A DNA stretch of 64,000 nt from positions 1-64,000 of the forward strand of contig JBCCTQ010000012.1 in assembly GCA_039198225.1 (NCBI GenBank), read 5' to 3'. The DNA comes from JASJAR01 sp039198225 (GTDB lineage Bacteria > Pseudomonadota > Alphaproteobacteria > Rhodobacterales > Rhodobacteraceae). The notes beneath the pieces are model-generated. The model was not told the DNA's origin, did no database searches, and was given only the letters and a program-made list of their open reading frames with translations. This document shows positions 8,056 to 16,920 of the stretch, one piece after another (positions within the stretch are counted from its first letter, which is position 1; each line of letters starts with the position of its first letter). Both the position numbers and the translations under genes were made by a program.

Positions 8056-8795
8056 TATCCATCCTCAAAGCTGGTGATTGCGGAAAAGTCCTGCTCCTCG
8101 GCAATGGCGTCCCTAAGGGCGCCCGCCAGTTGCTCGATATTATCGATTGCGACGAAGGCGGCGAGGTCGGGGCGGCGGAGAATATGGTCGCCGCGGATGC
8201 CGACGCCGATTGTGGCCACTTGGATCGGCGTGGTGCGGGCGATATCTTCGATTTCGGCGCGAAGGGCCCGGGAATCGTCGGCCTCACCATCGGTGGTCAC
8301 GAGGATCCGGTAGGTCCCGAACCCGCCGGCCACGGCGGCCTCTTGGGCCAGGGCGCCTCGGGCGGCGTTGACGGCGGAAGTCAGCGGCGTGCCCCCGGAA
8401 CTTTCGACCCGCCGGAGATTGTCCACCAAGGCGGGCAGGGCGTCGGCCACGGCCGTGAATGGCAGGATGACGCCCGTATTGAGCGCGATCACCGCGACCC
8501 GGTCTTCGGGAGCCATCTCGTCAAGGGCGGCGACCACGGCTTCGCGGGCCGGGACGATGTCTCCCCCCATCGATCCGCTGTCGTCGAGGACGATGGCTGT
8601 GAATGTCCGGTTGGGATTGGGCTGGGCGTCAACATCGCCTGCCTCAAGGCCCGGCCAGGCGTCGATGGCGGCCCAATCGGGATCGATGGGCACGCTTTCT
8701 TCCACCACGACCTCTTGGCCCTGGTTGGAAATGGCCGCGTAGACCACGAGCGCTATGACGAAAAAGAGGATGGTGGTGGCGGAGGGCGCTTTCAT
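8055..8795 (-). CDS. membrane-anchored VWA-domain protein
   Basis: 246-residue protein with one N-terminal membrane helix (about residues 8-22) and a von Willebrand factor A domain that should face the periplasm. The metal-ion-dependent adhesion site is intact: D71-x-S73-x-S75 (LDDSGSMGG), a Thr in SSGGTPLTS and an Asp in VTTDGEADD. VWA domains bind protein partners through a divalent metal. Nine bases separate it from the upstream fusion gene, and its stop overlaps the next start (TAATG). Stand-alone anchored VWA proteins occur in several envelope-stress and tellurium-type operons, but no precise role can be named here. Confidence 0.85.
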   Translation of the reverse strand: MKAPSATTILFFVIALVVYAAISNQGQEVVVEESVPIDPDWAAIDAWPGLEAGDVDAQPNPNRTFTAIVLDDSGSMGGDIVPAREAVVAALDEMAPEDRVAVIALNTGVILPFTAVADALPALVDNLRRVESSGGTPLTSAVNAARGALAQEAAVAGGFGTYRILVTTDGEADDSRALRAEIEDIARTTPIQVATIGVGIRGDHILRRPDLAAFVAIDNIEQLAGALRDAIAEEQDFSAITSFEDG

Positions 8796-8804
8796 CCCCA
8801 GCCC

Positions 8805-10490
8805 CTATTGCAACGGCGCGAAGGTGGTGGCCTCCGCTTGGACTGTGAGGACCCGGAAGATCACCCGCATATTTTCGCGCCACTGCGCTTCGGTGGCCGG
8901 CGGATTGTGGCGCGGGTTTGCGATCCCCACCCCGTCGACGGTGAACTGGTCGGGGTTCATCCGAAGATCGACATCGCCCGCATAGCCTTCGAGCGCATCG
9001 ACCACCGCAATCGAGCGGTCCATCGAGAGGTTCTGGGCACTCGTCCGGATCGCCCGGAGTTCGGCATTGTCGGCCCCGTCTTGCTCGCGCTGGAGATAAT
9101 AGAGCGGGTCGGAATGGCCCTCGACGGTGATGATAGCACCGGAATAGGTGGACGCGAGGCGCAGGATCTCCTGGAAGTCCTCTTCATAGAGCGCAACGGG
9201 GAATTCGGTGGAATCGGGGGCGAAATAGACCTCGAAATCAATGCGCGTATTGGCGTCGAGCTGGCCGGTTCGGCGGAGCGTGCGCACGGCGGCGGCGGCG
9301 GCTTCGGGGTCAAAGGCGGCGATCTGGCGGTCGTCGAGGTCGGTGAGCCCGTCGGTCAGAGCGGTATAATCCCAGCCCGCGCTGTCGAGGAGGGCAGGGG
9401 CGGTAAGCCGATCGGCCCCGCGAAGGGCGACATTGACCTCTTCGAGCAACACGTCAAACCGGCGCGGCTCGCTTTGGTCGGCGAAATGGCTGGCATTGCC
9501 GGCCCATCCGTCCGTTATCGCGTCCTGCCAAAGGAAGACGCCTTCCTCTTCAGGGAGCCCGCCTAGGAATTCGCTGGCCATGAGAGCTGCCATATTGGCC
9601 CGTCGGCTATCGCCCGGATCTGCCATGAACCGGCGCATGTCTTCCTCGGCTCGGAAAAGGATATTCACCAGCCGCGCGATGTCGTCCCGATTGGCATCGA
9701 AATAGTCGGCGCGGACCGCGATGTAGTCACTGATGACCGAGGCCGCTTCCTGGGTGGAAATCAAGATCGTCGCCCCCCGGATCGAGCCTTCGGCGCCAGT
9801 GCCAACGGTGCCGTCGGAGGTGAGGAACCGCGCATCGGGAAGGATCACCGCCGCCGCATCGGCCCGGCCATCGGCCATGGCAGCTGAGGGCGTGTCACCA
9901 TCACCGGTCAGATCCGTCGTCCAAACGATCTCGACATCGGCAAATGACAGCCCGCCATCGGCCAACACCCGGCCAATAAAATCCACATGGGGGCCATCCG
10001 CCTGTACGGCGATCCGCTTGCCGGAAAGATCGGCGATCTTTTGGATACCGTCGCCGCCGACGATCCCGTCCCCGGCGGAAAAGGAATGCTTGTAAAAGAC
10101 GATCTGCTCGGTCCGGGGGTCGGCCTGGGTCACGGGGGCTGCGGCGGCGAGCATTCCGAGGGTGCCACGAAGATAGGGGGTCTCGCAGCCGAGATAGGCT
10201 TCGAGTTGGGCCGCGAAATTGTCTTCGACAGTGAGGTCGAGGCCGAGCCCCGCCTCGGCGAGGGGCCCATCGCCGCCGGACAGCGATGCGCCATTGGCAA
10301 AGGCCACGACACCGTCGGCTCCCCAGGCGATCAGGGGCATATTCGAGTTCCATCCGGACGCACAATCGCGGACCGGTGCGGTTACGGTCTCGGCCAACAG
10401 CGCACCAGGTTCTGCAAAACTCGGCGATCCCACCGCCTGCATCACCGCTAAAGCGGCAAGTATTTGCGGGATCCGAGCGATGCGCGTCAT
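8805..10490 (-). CDS. periplasmic solute-binding domain fused to OmpA-like domain
   Basis: 561-residue exported protein. Residues 1-26 are a signal peptide ending SPSFA. Residues about 40-340 resemble type 2 periplasmic binding proteins of the phosphate/NitT class (LSGKRIAVQADGPHVDF, ARLVNILFRAEEDMRRF). After a linker, residues about 415-555 form an OmpA-like peptidoglycan-binding domain with GHSD at 458-461 and an Arg in LSMDRSIAVVDAL. No permease or ATPase gene accompanies it, so it may be a sensor or scaffold rather than a transporter part. ATG 10490 is preferred for AGGA six bases ahead; a GTG at 10514 is in frame but lacks such a site. Confidence 0.8.
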   Translation of the reverse strand: MTRIARIPQILAALAVMQAVGSPSFAEPGALLAETVTAPVRDCASGWNSNMPLIAWGADGVVAFANGASLSGGDGPLAEAGLGLDLTVEDNFAAQLEAYLGCETPYLRGTLGMLAAAAPVTQADPRTEQIVFYKHSFSAGDGIVGGDGIQKIADLSGKRIAVQADGPHVDFIGRVLADGGLSFADVEIVWTTDLTGDGDTPSAAMADGRADAAAVILPDARFLTSDGTVGTGAEGSIRGATILISTQEAASVISDYIAVRADYFDANRDDIARLVNILFRAEEDMRRFMADPGDSRRANMAALMASEFLGGLPEEEGVFLWQDAITDGWAGNASHFADQSEPRRFDVLLEEVNVALRGADRLTAPALLDSAGWDYTALTDGLTDLDDRQIAAFDPEAAAAAVRTLRRTGQLDANTRIDFEVYFAPDSTEFPVALYEEDFQEILRLASTYSGAIITVEGHSDPLYYLQREQDGADNAELRAIRTSAQNLSMDRSIAVVDALEGYAGDVDLRMNPDQFTVDGVGIANPRHNPPATEAQWRENMRVIFRVLTVQAEATTFAPLQ

Positions 10491-10516
10491 GGAATGTCCT
10501 CTCGTTAGTGTCACGC

Positions 10517-11173
10517 TTATGTGTGCTCTCTTCGCGGCGCGAGCAAGGTTTCGGCCGTCTCTGAGGACACAGTCACCTCGTTTAAAATGCGGTTCTGGAC
10601 CCGCTCCTCGGCGGCATCGGTTGCCCCTTGAAACGAGGCGAGGGCCCGGCCGAGGGTTTCCCTCGACGCCTCGATTTGAGCGCTTTCGGACCGGCGTTGG
10701 CGAAGCTTTGCATGGGCGCGGACCGCCTCTTCGATAAGATCTGACCGGATCAGGTTTTTCCGATGAATTTCAATTGACGGCGGGTCATAAAAGATCTCAC
10801 GGGCGGCCCCGTCGAGCCGATCGGCCACGTCATAAGCGGCGTCCTTAAGATGGGCATTGAACCCGGCGGCTTGTTCGCGCAAGGCCGCCGCCCGGCCATG
10901 GGCGGTGGTGATTGCGGAAAGGGCTGATTCCGCCCGGTCGGCCGAAATCTTGTGGCGTTTGCGAAAAGCATGGGCCAGGCGCTCCGCATCGGTCCAGATC
11001 CAGGCGGCGGGAAGGAATTGGACAAGCGTGAGCGTGATGCCAAACGCCAAAAGCCCCGCCGCGACGGCCGCAAACCCCTCAAAGGGCAGGGGCAATCGAA
11101 GAAAGAGCGCGAAGGCGGTTGCTGCGAGAGCGCCGAGTATCGCGCTTGCCCAAATGCCCAACCAACGGGTCAC
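10517..11173 (-). CDS. two-helix membrane protein with coiled coil, XpaC-like
   Basis: 218-residue protein. Two hydrophobic helices (about residues 7-27 and 36-56) form a membrane hairpin, and the remaining 160 residues are charged, helical and probably cytoplasmic. The layout and the segment IFYDPPSIEIHRKNLI recall XpaC/PF10112-type proteins that travel with TelA-like toxic-anion proteins, but the resemblance is weak and I could not verify it. No TelA gene is in the window. It starts with GTG inside the stop of the preceding gene (GTGA) and ends 26 bases before the solute-binding fusion gene. Confidence 0.6.
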   Translation of the reverse strand: MTRWLGIWASAILGALAATAFALFLRLPLPFEGFAAVAAGLLAFGITLTLVQFLPAAWIWTDAERLAHAFRKRHKISADRAESALSAITTAHGRAAALREQAAGFNAHLKDAAYDVADRLDGAAREIFYDPPSIEIHRKNLIRSDLIEEAVRAHAKLRQRRSESAQIEASRETLGRALASFQGATDAAEERVQNRILNEVTVSSETAETLLAPRREHT

Positions 11174-11625
11174 TTTCGGACCTGGAGTGTGACATCTGCC
11201 CGGGCGAGGGAGGTTTCGTGGGCGCGTGCCGTTTGCCCGTCTTCCCGTGGCAGTGGCGTGCCGCCTCCCGCACCCCCGGTGCTGATCCGTCCGGCGTCGA
11301 TCCCGAGGCTTTGGGCAATGGCGCGGATCGTTTCGGCGCGCTCTTCGCTCAAGGCGATATTGGCGGTCGCTTCGCCCTGGGTCCCGGTATGGCCGAGGAT
11401 CACGACGGCGATCCGGTCATCCTCTGTGGCCGTGGCCAAAAAACCCCGGAGCCGCGTCTCCTCCCCGTTGGCGAGGCTTACGCCACGCGAAAAGCGGAAA
11501 CTCTCGGTCGTCGCTGTCGTTAGCCCGCCCAGCGTCGCAAGAGCCGTGGCCCCTCCGGCCACGAGGGCGGCAGTGAGACCCGCGATAAACACACGGCGGG
11601 GCAATCGGGGGGTCGGTTCGCCCAT
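11170..11625 (-). CDS. inner-membrane-anchored OmpA-like domain protein
   Basis: 151-residue protein with an N-terminal membrane helix (about residues 11-33) after a short basic N-terminus, and a C-terminal OmpA-like domain. The peptidoglycan-binding motif reads GHTG (78-81) where GHTD is usual; the Asp that contacts diaminopimelate is thus missing, whereas the conserved Arg (R96 in SEERAETI) is kept. It is the first gene of the five-gene operon. Loss of the Asp suggests weakened or altered muropeptide binding, which is inference. The ATG at 11625 follows a plausible purine-rich stretch. Confidence 0.75.
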   Translation of the reverse strand: MGEPTPRLPRRVFIAGLTAALVAGGATALATLGGLTTATTESFRFSRGVSLANGEETRLRGFLATATEDDRIAVVILGHTGTQGEATANIALSEERAETIRAIAQSLGIDAGRISTGGAGGGTPLPREDGQTARAHETSLARADVTLQVRK

Positions 11626-11711
11626 AGGTTCGTTCCCTTTACGACAGGGCGAAAATATGAGCCTTTGCCCCGATTGGAAGGGCCGGCGGGCCCTTGCGAC
11701 TTGGATGTTGC

Positions 11712-12875
11712 CTAGTTGCTGAGCGACGAGGTGATGCGCTCGCCGCCGCAGGTATCGTGAAAAATGACGCCTTCGATCGGGTCGAACGGGTCGTTCCAGG
11801 GCGCGGCTTCGAGGGCCCGGCAGGTATGTTCATAGCCCGCCGCGGCCCGGGCGGCGACGCCGTCGGGGCTGAAGTCGATGTCTTTGAGGTGATCTTCGTT
11901 TTCCAGGGTTGGCGCCAAAAACCGCACAATATGGTTCCGCGTGAGGCACCCCCAGGAGGCCATCTCGTCTACGGCATCGGTTTTCAAGTCGTCCGGAATT
12001 GTATTGGCCAATTCCTTAATAATGTGGCGGAGCTTGTGGAGCTCTTTTTGCCGCGCGACTTGGGTCTCGGCGCGGCTGGCATATTGGATGTCTTTTTCGC
12101 GATTAAAGACGTCCCACATCGACTGAGGTTCCGATCCGTCCTGGTTCCAGAGCTGGACCGAAAAGATGATGTTGTCCATGCGGGGATTGGCATCGAGCAC
12201 CGCCTCGATAGGTGTGTTCGAGAGGATCCCGCCGTCCCAATAGAGTTTTCCCTCGATACGGACCGGCGGAAACGCAGGCGGCAGAGCCCCCGACGCCATC
12301 ACATGATCGACCGTCAACGTCGTCGGCTCATTGGCCCGGGGGTTGGGTGGTCTTGAGTGGAAGTAGGTGAGCTCCCCGTCCGACACAGACGCCGCACCAA
12401 CCGACAGATCGGTCCCATGTTTGGCGATGTTGGTGGGATCAACAAGATCGCTCAACGTTTTGCGCAGCGGCTCCGTGGAGTAGTAGCCCGCTTCTTCCGG
12501 TCCCAGCGGGTAAAACGGGTTCATGAAGGCCATTGGATTGGGGCGGAAAAACCCCGGGAGCCCCGTGGTGAAGGTTTGCGCATTGAGGATCGCGCGCTCG
12601 AAATTCGGGAAGAACCGAGCCAGAGCCGTATCGCGGGTGACCCGCTCCCAAAAGCTCTCGAGGGCAGCAATCCGGTCGTCCCAGGCATTCCCGGCAATCA
12701 GGGAGGCGTTGATGGCACCGATCGAGGTCCCGATGACCCAATCGAAGTCGATCCCGGCTTGGTGGAGCGCGCGATAGACCCCCACCTGGTAAGCCCCAAG
12801 CGCCCCACCGCCCTGCATGACCAAGACCTTTTGGCCAAGCTCACCAATATCGGCCGCAACGTTTTCGAGTTTCAT
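11712..12875 (-). CDS. patatin-like phospholipase family protein
   Basis: 387-residue patatin-domain protein, likely a lipid acyl hydrolase. The oxyanion loop GGGALGAYQVG is at residues 22-32, the nucleophile elbow GTSIG at 49-53 with Ser51, and the catalytic Asp in WDGGILSNTP. After about residue 230 a C-terminal extension of DUF3734 type follows, typical of the larger soluble bacterial patatins. There is no signal peptide. I chose ATG 12875 because AAAGGAGT sits six bases ahead; an upstream in-frame start adds 13 residues. It is monocistronic, 86 bases downstream of the OmpA-like operon promoter region. Substrate unknown. Confidence 0.9.
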   Translation of the reverse strand: MKLENVAADIGELGQKVLVMQGGGALGAYQVGVYRALHQAGIDFDWVIGTSIGAINASLIAGNAWDDRIAALESFWERVTRDTALARFFPNFERAILNAQTFTTGLPGFFRPNPMAFMNPFYPLGPEEAGYYSTEPLRKTLSDLVDPTNIAKHGTDLSVGAASVSDGELTYFHSRPPNPRANEPTTLTVDHVMASGALPPAFPPVRIEGKLYWDGGILSNTPIEAVLDANPRMDNIIFSVQLWNQDGSEPQSMWDVFNREKDIQYASRAETQVARQKELHKLRHIIKELANTIPDDLKTDAVDEMASWGCLTRNHIVRFLAPTLENEDHLKDIDFSPDGVAARAAAGYEHTCRALEAAPWNDPFDPIEGVIFHDTCGGERITSSLSN

Positions 12876-13110
12876 GGGGCACTCCTTTACCGGCACGCCT
12901 TTCTCGCCCTTCACCTACTATGCGCGGAGCCATTGGCAAGCGCCCCGGAGTTAAGGGAGCGTCTCGCGCGGTGGACAGCCGCGGATCCGGTCGGATGCTA
13001 AGCGTTCGGCCAGAGACCTGCCGAAGGTTGGGGCGGCCATCGGATGGCATCCGGTCCGCATTTGGCAGAGATCCGCATTCAGTAAGTCCCGGCTGACGCC
13101 GGATCCGCGA
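12876..13110. other. intergenic stretch upstream of the patatin gene
   Basis: About 235 bases without a supported gene. It should carry the patatin promoter and the end of the pncB transcript. Several short GGATCCG/CGGATCC-type inverted words occur near 12980 and 13107, but no clear hairpin with a U-run was recognised. Confidence 0.4.
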
Positions 13111-14403
13111 CTAGACGACGACTTCGAGCGGGGTCTGGGCGCCGACGCCGAAAACCCGTTTGTAGCGCTCGATCTCTTCGGCCGGCCCCATGGCCTTGGC
13201 CGGATTGTCGGAGAGTTTCACCGTGGGGCGGCCGCCCGCGGCAACGGCTTTGCAAACCAGCGAGAACGGATCCAGCCCATCGTCACGGACAAGGCCACGG
13301 AAATCGTTGGTCAAAAGCGTGCCCCAGCCGAAACTGACGCGGGCGCGGCCTTCGAACCGGCGGTGGAGGTCTTCGATTTTCTCCACATCGAGCCCGTCGG
13401 AGAAAATGATGAGCTTTTCTTTTGGGTCTTCGCCCCGTTCTGCCCACCAGCGGAGCGCGGTTTCGGCCCCCGTCGCCGGGTCACCGGAATCGATGCGGAT
13501 CCCGGTCCATCCGGCGAGCCAGTCCGGCGCATTCGCAAGAAACCCCTCGGTCCCGTAGGTGTCAGGGAGGATGACGCGGAGGTTGCCGTCATGCTCTTCG
13601 TGCCAATCGGCCAGAACTTCATAGGGCGCTGCCGCGAGCGCGTCGTCCGAGCGGGCGAGGGCGGCATAGACCATCGGTAGCTCATGGGCGTTGGTCCCGA
13701 TTGCTTCGAGTTCGCGTCGAAGCGCGATGAGGCAGTTCGACGTCCCGGTGAACGCCGGCCCGAGGCCTTCCTGCATCGCCTGGACCGCCCAATCCTGCCA
13801 GAGGAAGGAATGGCGTCGGCGGGTGCCGAAATCAGCGATGAGGAGGTCGTCGAGCCGCCGGAGACGCTCGATCTTCTCCCAGAGCTTGGTCATGGCACGG
13901 GCATAGAGTACTTGGAGTTCGAACTTGCCGAGCGCGCCCAACACCGCACGGCCCCGGAGTTCCATCAGGATCGACAGGGCCGGGATCTCCCAGAGCATCA
14001 CCTCGGGCCAAAGCCCTTCGAAGGTCAGCTCATATTGGTCGCCCACCCGTTCGAGATGATAGGGCGGCAGCCGAAGCGCCTCGAACCACTCCATGAAATC
14101 CGACCGGAACATCTGGCGCTTGCCGTAAAACGTGTTGCCGCGGAGCCAGGTCGATTCCCCCCGGCTGAGGGAGAGCGAGCGCACATGGTCGAGCTGCTCG
14201 CGAAGCTCTCCTTCGTCGATCAGCCGGGCCAAGGGGATCGATGCTGTCCGGTTGATGAGCGAGAAAGTCACCCGTGTGTCGGGCCGGTTCCGAAACACCG
14301 ATTGGCACATGAGGAGTTTATAGAAATCGGTGTCGATCAACGATCTGACGATCGGATCGATCTTCCATTTGTGGTTCCAGACGCGGGTGGCGATATCGAC
14401 CAT
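13111..14403 (-). CDS. pncB: nicotinate phosphoribosyltransferase
   Basis: 430-residue PncB, which joins nicotinate and PRPP (with ATP) to give nicotinate mononucleotide in the Preiss-Handler NAD salvage route. Family segments seen are SLIDTDFYKLLM near the N-terminus, the phosphate-site region GIRIDSGDPATGAE, and VSFGWGTLLTND. ATG 14403 gives the usual start just before the conserved DTDFYK; the open frame continues 60 codons upstream over the ABC gene and is not used. It lies 43 bases after the transporter ATPase gene and completes a pncA-transporter-pncB set. Confidence 0.95.
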   Translation of the reverse strand: MVDIATRVWNHKWKIDPIVRSLIDTDFYKLLMCQSVFRNRPDTRVTFSLINRTASIPLARLIDEGELREQLDHVRSLSLSRGESTWLRGNTFYGKRQMFRSDFMEWFEALRLPPYHLERVGDQYELTFEGLWPEVMLWEIPALSILMELRGRAVLGALGKFELQVLYARAMTKLWEKIERLRRLDDLLIADFGTRRRHSFLWQDWAVQAMQEGLGPAFTGTSNCLIALRRELEAIGTNAHELPMVYAALARSDDALAAAPYEVLADWHEEHDGNLRVILPDTYGTEGFLANAPDWLAGWTGIRIDSGDPATGAETALRWWAERGEDPKEKLIIFSDGLDVEKIEDLHRRFEGRARVSFGWGTLLTNDFRGLVRDDGLDPFSLVCKAVAAGGRPTVKLSDNPAKAMGPAEEIERYKRVFGVGAQTPLEVVV

Positions 14404-14446
14404 GGGGAAGTTTTGCCTGACCCGCTCCGGTTGGCAACACCTCCCG

Positions 14447-15181
14447 CTAGGCGCGGGTGAGGCGGGCAAGGAAACTCTGGGTGCGGCCGTGGACGGGCGC
14501 TCCGAATATGGCGTCGGGCGGGCCTTCTTCGAGGATCCGCCCAGCGTCGAGAAATGCCACGCGATCAGCAGCTTCGCGGGCAAAGCTCATCTCGTGCGTG
14601 GCGAGGATCATCGTCATCCCGTCGGCCCGGAGCTGGCGGAGGACATCGAGAACTTCTCCTACGAGTTCGGGGTCGAGAGCTGAGGTGATCTCGTCAAAAA
14701 GCATGATCTCGGGCTTCATCGCGAGCGCCCGGACGATGGCGACGCGCTGTTGTTGGCCGCCCGACAATTGGTCGGGATAGTGGCCCATCCGGTCGGCGAG
14801 GCCGAAGCGGTCAAAAAGCGCCTCGACCTCGGGGCGGAGGTCGTCGCGCCGCAACCCATGGACCCGTCGGGGTGCCAGCATGACGTTTTCGGAGGCCGAC
14901 ATATGGGGAAAAAGATTGAAGGATTGAAAGACGATCCCTATCCGGCGGCGATAGGGCTGGGGGTCGAGATCGGGGCGGGAGATGTCTTCGCCGTCGAGGA
15001 GGATCTGGCCCTCGTCGATGGGTTCAAGGAGGTTGATGCAGCGCAAAAGCGTCGATTTCCCCGACCCAGACGCTCCGATGAGGCAGACCATTTCGCCGTC
15101 GGCCACCTCGAGGTCGATCCCCCGGCAGACATGCGCCTCGCCGAAGGATTTCGTCACACCTTTCAAGTCGAGCCGGGCCAT
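14447..15181 (-). CDS. polar amino acid-type ABC transporter ATPase
   Basis: 244-residue ATP-binding subunit of the PAAT/GlnQ type. Walker A is GASGSGKST, the Q-loop is in VFQSFNLFPH, the signature is LSGGQQQR, Walker B is IMLFDEITSALD, and the H-loop is ATHEM. The start overlaps the permease stop as TGATG. It energises uptake through the permease encoded just upstream. Being flanked by pncA and pncB, the transporter could carry a niacin-related compound; this is inference from context, since the ATPase itself carries no substrate information. Confidence 0.94.
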   Translation of the reverse strand: MARLDLKGVTKSFGEAHVCRGIDLEVADGEMVCLIGASGSGKSTLLRCINLLEPIDEGQILLDGEDISRPDLDPQPYRRRIGIVFQSFNLFPHMSASENVMLAPRRVHGLRRDDLRPEVEALFDRFGLADRMGHYPDQLSGGQQQRVAIVRALAMKPEIMLFDEITSALDPELVGEVLDVLRQLRADGMTMILATHEMSFAREAADRVAFLDAGRILEEGPPDAIFGAPVHGRTQSFLARLTRA

Positions 15182-16026
15182 CAGCTCCGTTCGCGGGCCT
15201 GGCGGGCCAAAAGGTAGTCGGCGTATCGGGTGGCCGGAATGGTGATTGCCAGGAAGATACAGGCGGCGACCACGTAGGGCGTAAAGTTCGCAAGAAGCGA
15301 TTTGTAGACCCCCGCCTGGCGGAAGATCTCCACAGGGCCAATAAACGACAAGAGCGCCACGTCCTTTTGGAGCGCGATCAACATATTCATATTTGCTGGC
15401 ACCACCCGGCGGATCGCCTGGGGGAGAATGACGTCGCGCATCATGTCCCGCTCGGAAAGCCCGAGGGAGAGGGCCGCACTCCGCTGGCTTTGATGCACCG
15501 ATTCAATGCCCGATCGAAAGATCTCGGCCACATAAGCCGAATACGTCAGGATCAGAGCTAAAGAGCCCCAAATATAGGGCGAGTTCCACGGTCGGGGGAG
15601 GCCAAGGCCAGGGATCCCGAAGCCAATGAGATAGATCACCAAAATCACCGGGATGCCGCGGAAAATATCCGTGTAGAGCGCGCCGAAAAGGCGAAGCGGG
15701 TAGAGCGAGGGCGCCCTCACGTCCCTGCAAAGGGCGATGGCAAGGCCGAGCACGGCGATGGCTGGGGCGCACCAAAGAAAGATCGCCACATCAAGGAGAA
15801 AGGCTCGAAAGAGCGTAGGGAAGGTCTCGGCAAAGACCTCGCCTGAGAAGAAGCTCCGCCTAACTGCGTCCCAACCCGGCGCGAGGGGCACCAGGAGAAC
15901 AAGTGCGAGGACCACCGCTGCCGTGCTTGCCCCGGCCACCATAAGGCTCCTTTGACGGAGCCGCTTTGCATAGGCGTCGCGGTCCCCCTTGGTTAGGGGC
16001 GCGGTCTCCGCACTTGCCAGAGCCAT
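15181..16026 (-). CDS. polar amino acid-type ABC transporter permease
   Basis: 281-residue inner-membrane permease with a short cytoplasmic N-terminus, a first helix around residues 31-52, a periplasmic loop and four or five further helices. The EAA-type coupling loop is present late in the protein (AALSLGLSERDMMRDVILP). Only one permease gene exists, so it would act as a homodimer. The ATG directly abuts the TAA of the binding-protein gene, and its stop overlaps the ATPase start. The N-terminal hydrophilic segment of about 30 residues is longer than in GlnP-type permeases. Confidence 0.92.
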   Translation of the reverse strand: MALASAETAPLTKGDRDAYAKRLRQRSLMVAGASTAAVVLALVLLVPLAPGWDAVRRSFFSGEVFAETFPTLFRAFLLDVAIFLWCAPAIAVLGLAIALCRDVRAPSLYPLRLFGALYTDIFRGIPVILVIYLIGFGIPGLGLPRPWNSPYIWGSLALILTYSAYVAEIFRSGIESVHQSQRSAALSLGLSERDMMRDVILPQAIRRVVPANMNMLIALQKDVALLSFIGPVEIFRQAGVYKSLLANFTPYVVAACIFLAITIPATRYADYLLARQARERS

Positions 16027-16848
16027 TTACTCGATGACCGGGACGCCGGTGGTCTCTGCAAGCCAGGTCGCTTCGATTTCGGCGAGTTTGCCCGACGCGT
16101 CGAGGGCGGCGATGGCCTCGTCGACACATTCTTTCAGTGCGGTGCCGTCCTCCATTAATAGCCCGAACTGGTCGGGGTTATCACTCCGGTCGGCTGGGAA
16201 TTGGCCGAGAACGACCCCGTCCTCAAGGGTGACGGCGGCGAGAAAGAGGGCGGTCGGAAGATCGAAAAGCGCCGCATCGATTTGATTGGCCTTCATTGCT
16301 TCGACCACATCGGTGTTGTCGTTATACAGCAACGGATCGCTCTCAGGCTGGATCAACCCTTGGAGCATAGGCACGGCGGTGGTGTTGGCATCGGCTCCCC
16401 ATTTGAGCCCCCGCAGGGCCTCAATGCTGGCCGTCGCGCCCGCGTCCACCACCGGCTGGCGGGTCAGAACCGCCATAGCGGCCGAATAGTAAGGCGCTGA
16501 GAAATCGACCATTTTCTCCCGATCCTCGGTGATCGAGAATTGCTGTAGGTTGAAGTCGAAATTCTTCGCACCGGGCTGGATAGATTCGTCAAAACCCGCC
16601 CGGACCCAGACAACGTCGTCGGCCGGAAAGCCCATTTCCTCGGCCACGGCATAGGCCACTGCGGCTTCGAAGCCGTTGCCCTCTTCGGGCGCGTCGTCGA
16701 GGACCCAAGGGAAATACGCGGGATTGCCGGTGGCAATGGTCAGTTTGCCTTCGGTGAGGGTTTTGCCGGCCGCGCAATGGCCTCCGGCAAAAGCCGCCGT
16801 TGCGGCAAAGCTCACCGACACCGCAAGTGCTATCGTCCGTCTCATCAT
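16027..16848 (-). CDS. ABC transporter periplasmic binding protein, PAAT family
   Basis: 273-residue binding protein with a signal peptide (residues 1-22, ending AAFAGG). The two-domain type 2 fold is indicated by KLTIATGNPAYFPW at the start of the mature chain and by SITEDREKMVDFS around 105-117. In this family the Arg of the SITxxR motif (R110 here) binds the ligand alpha-carboxylate, so a carboxylated ligand is expected. Nicotinate also has a carboxylate, which would fit the neighbouring pncA and pncB, but an amino acid or betaine-like ligand is equally possible from sequence. Confidence 0.92.
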   Translation of the reverse strand: MMRRTIALAVSVSFAATAAFAGGHCAAGKTLTEGKLTIATGNPAYFPWVLDDAPEEGNGFEAAVAYAVAEEMGFPADDVVWVRAGFDESIQPGAKNFDFNLQQFSITEDREKMVDFSAPYYSAAMAVLTRQPVVDAGATASIEALRGLKWGADANTTAVPMLQGLIQPESDPLLYNDNTDVVEAMKANQIDAALFDLPTALFLAAVTLEDGVVLGQFPADRSDNPDQFGLLMEDGTALKECVDEAIAALDASGKLAEIEATWLAETTGVPVIE

Positions 16849-16920
16849 CTCTTACCCCCGATCAATTGGAAAATTCGGAAGAAAGACTGCGGAGACCGGC
16901 CGGAATGTCCAGCCTTTTCC

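Noticed and set aside
8130..9566. Long plus-strand open frame opposite the VWA and binding-protein/OmpA genes
   Set aside because: The minus-strand genes have signal peptide, VWA and OmpA motifs; the plus frame has none.
7067..11625. Genomic island inserted at tRNA-Leu containing the five-gene operon
   Set aside because: No integrase, no repeated tRNA end and no clear base-composition shift in the operon were seen.
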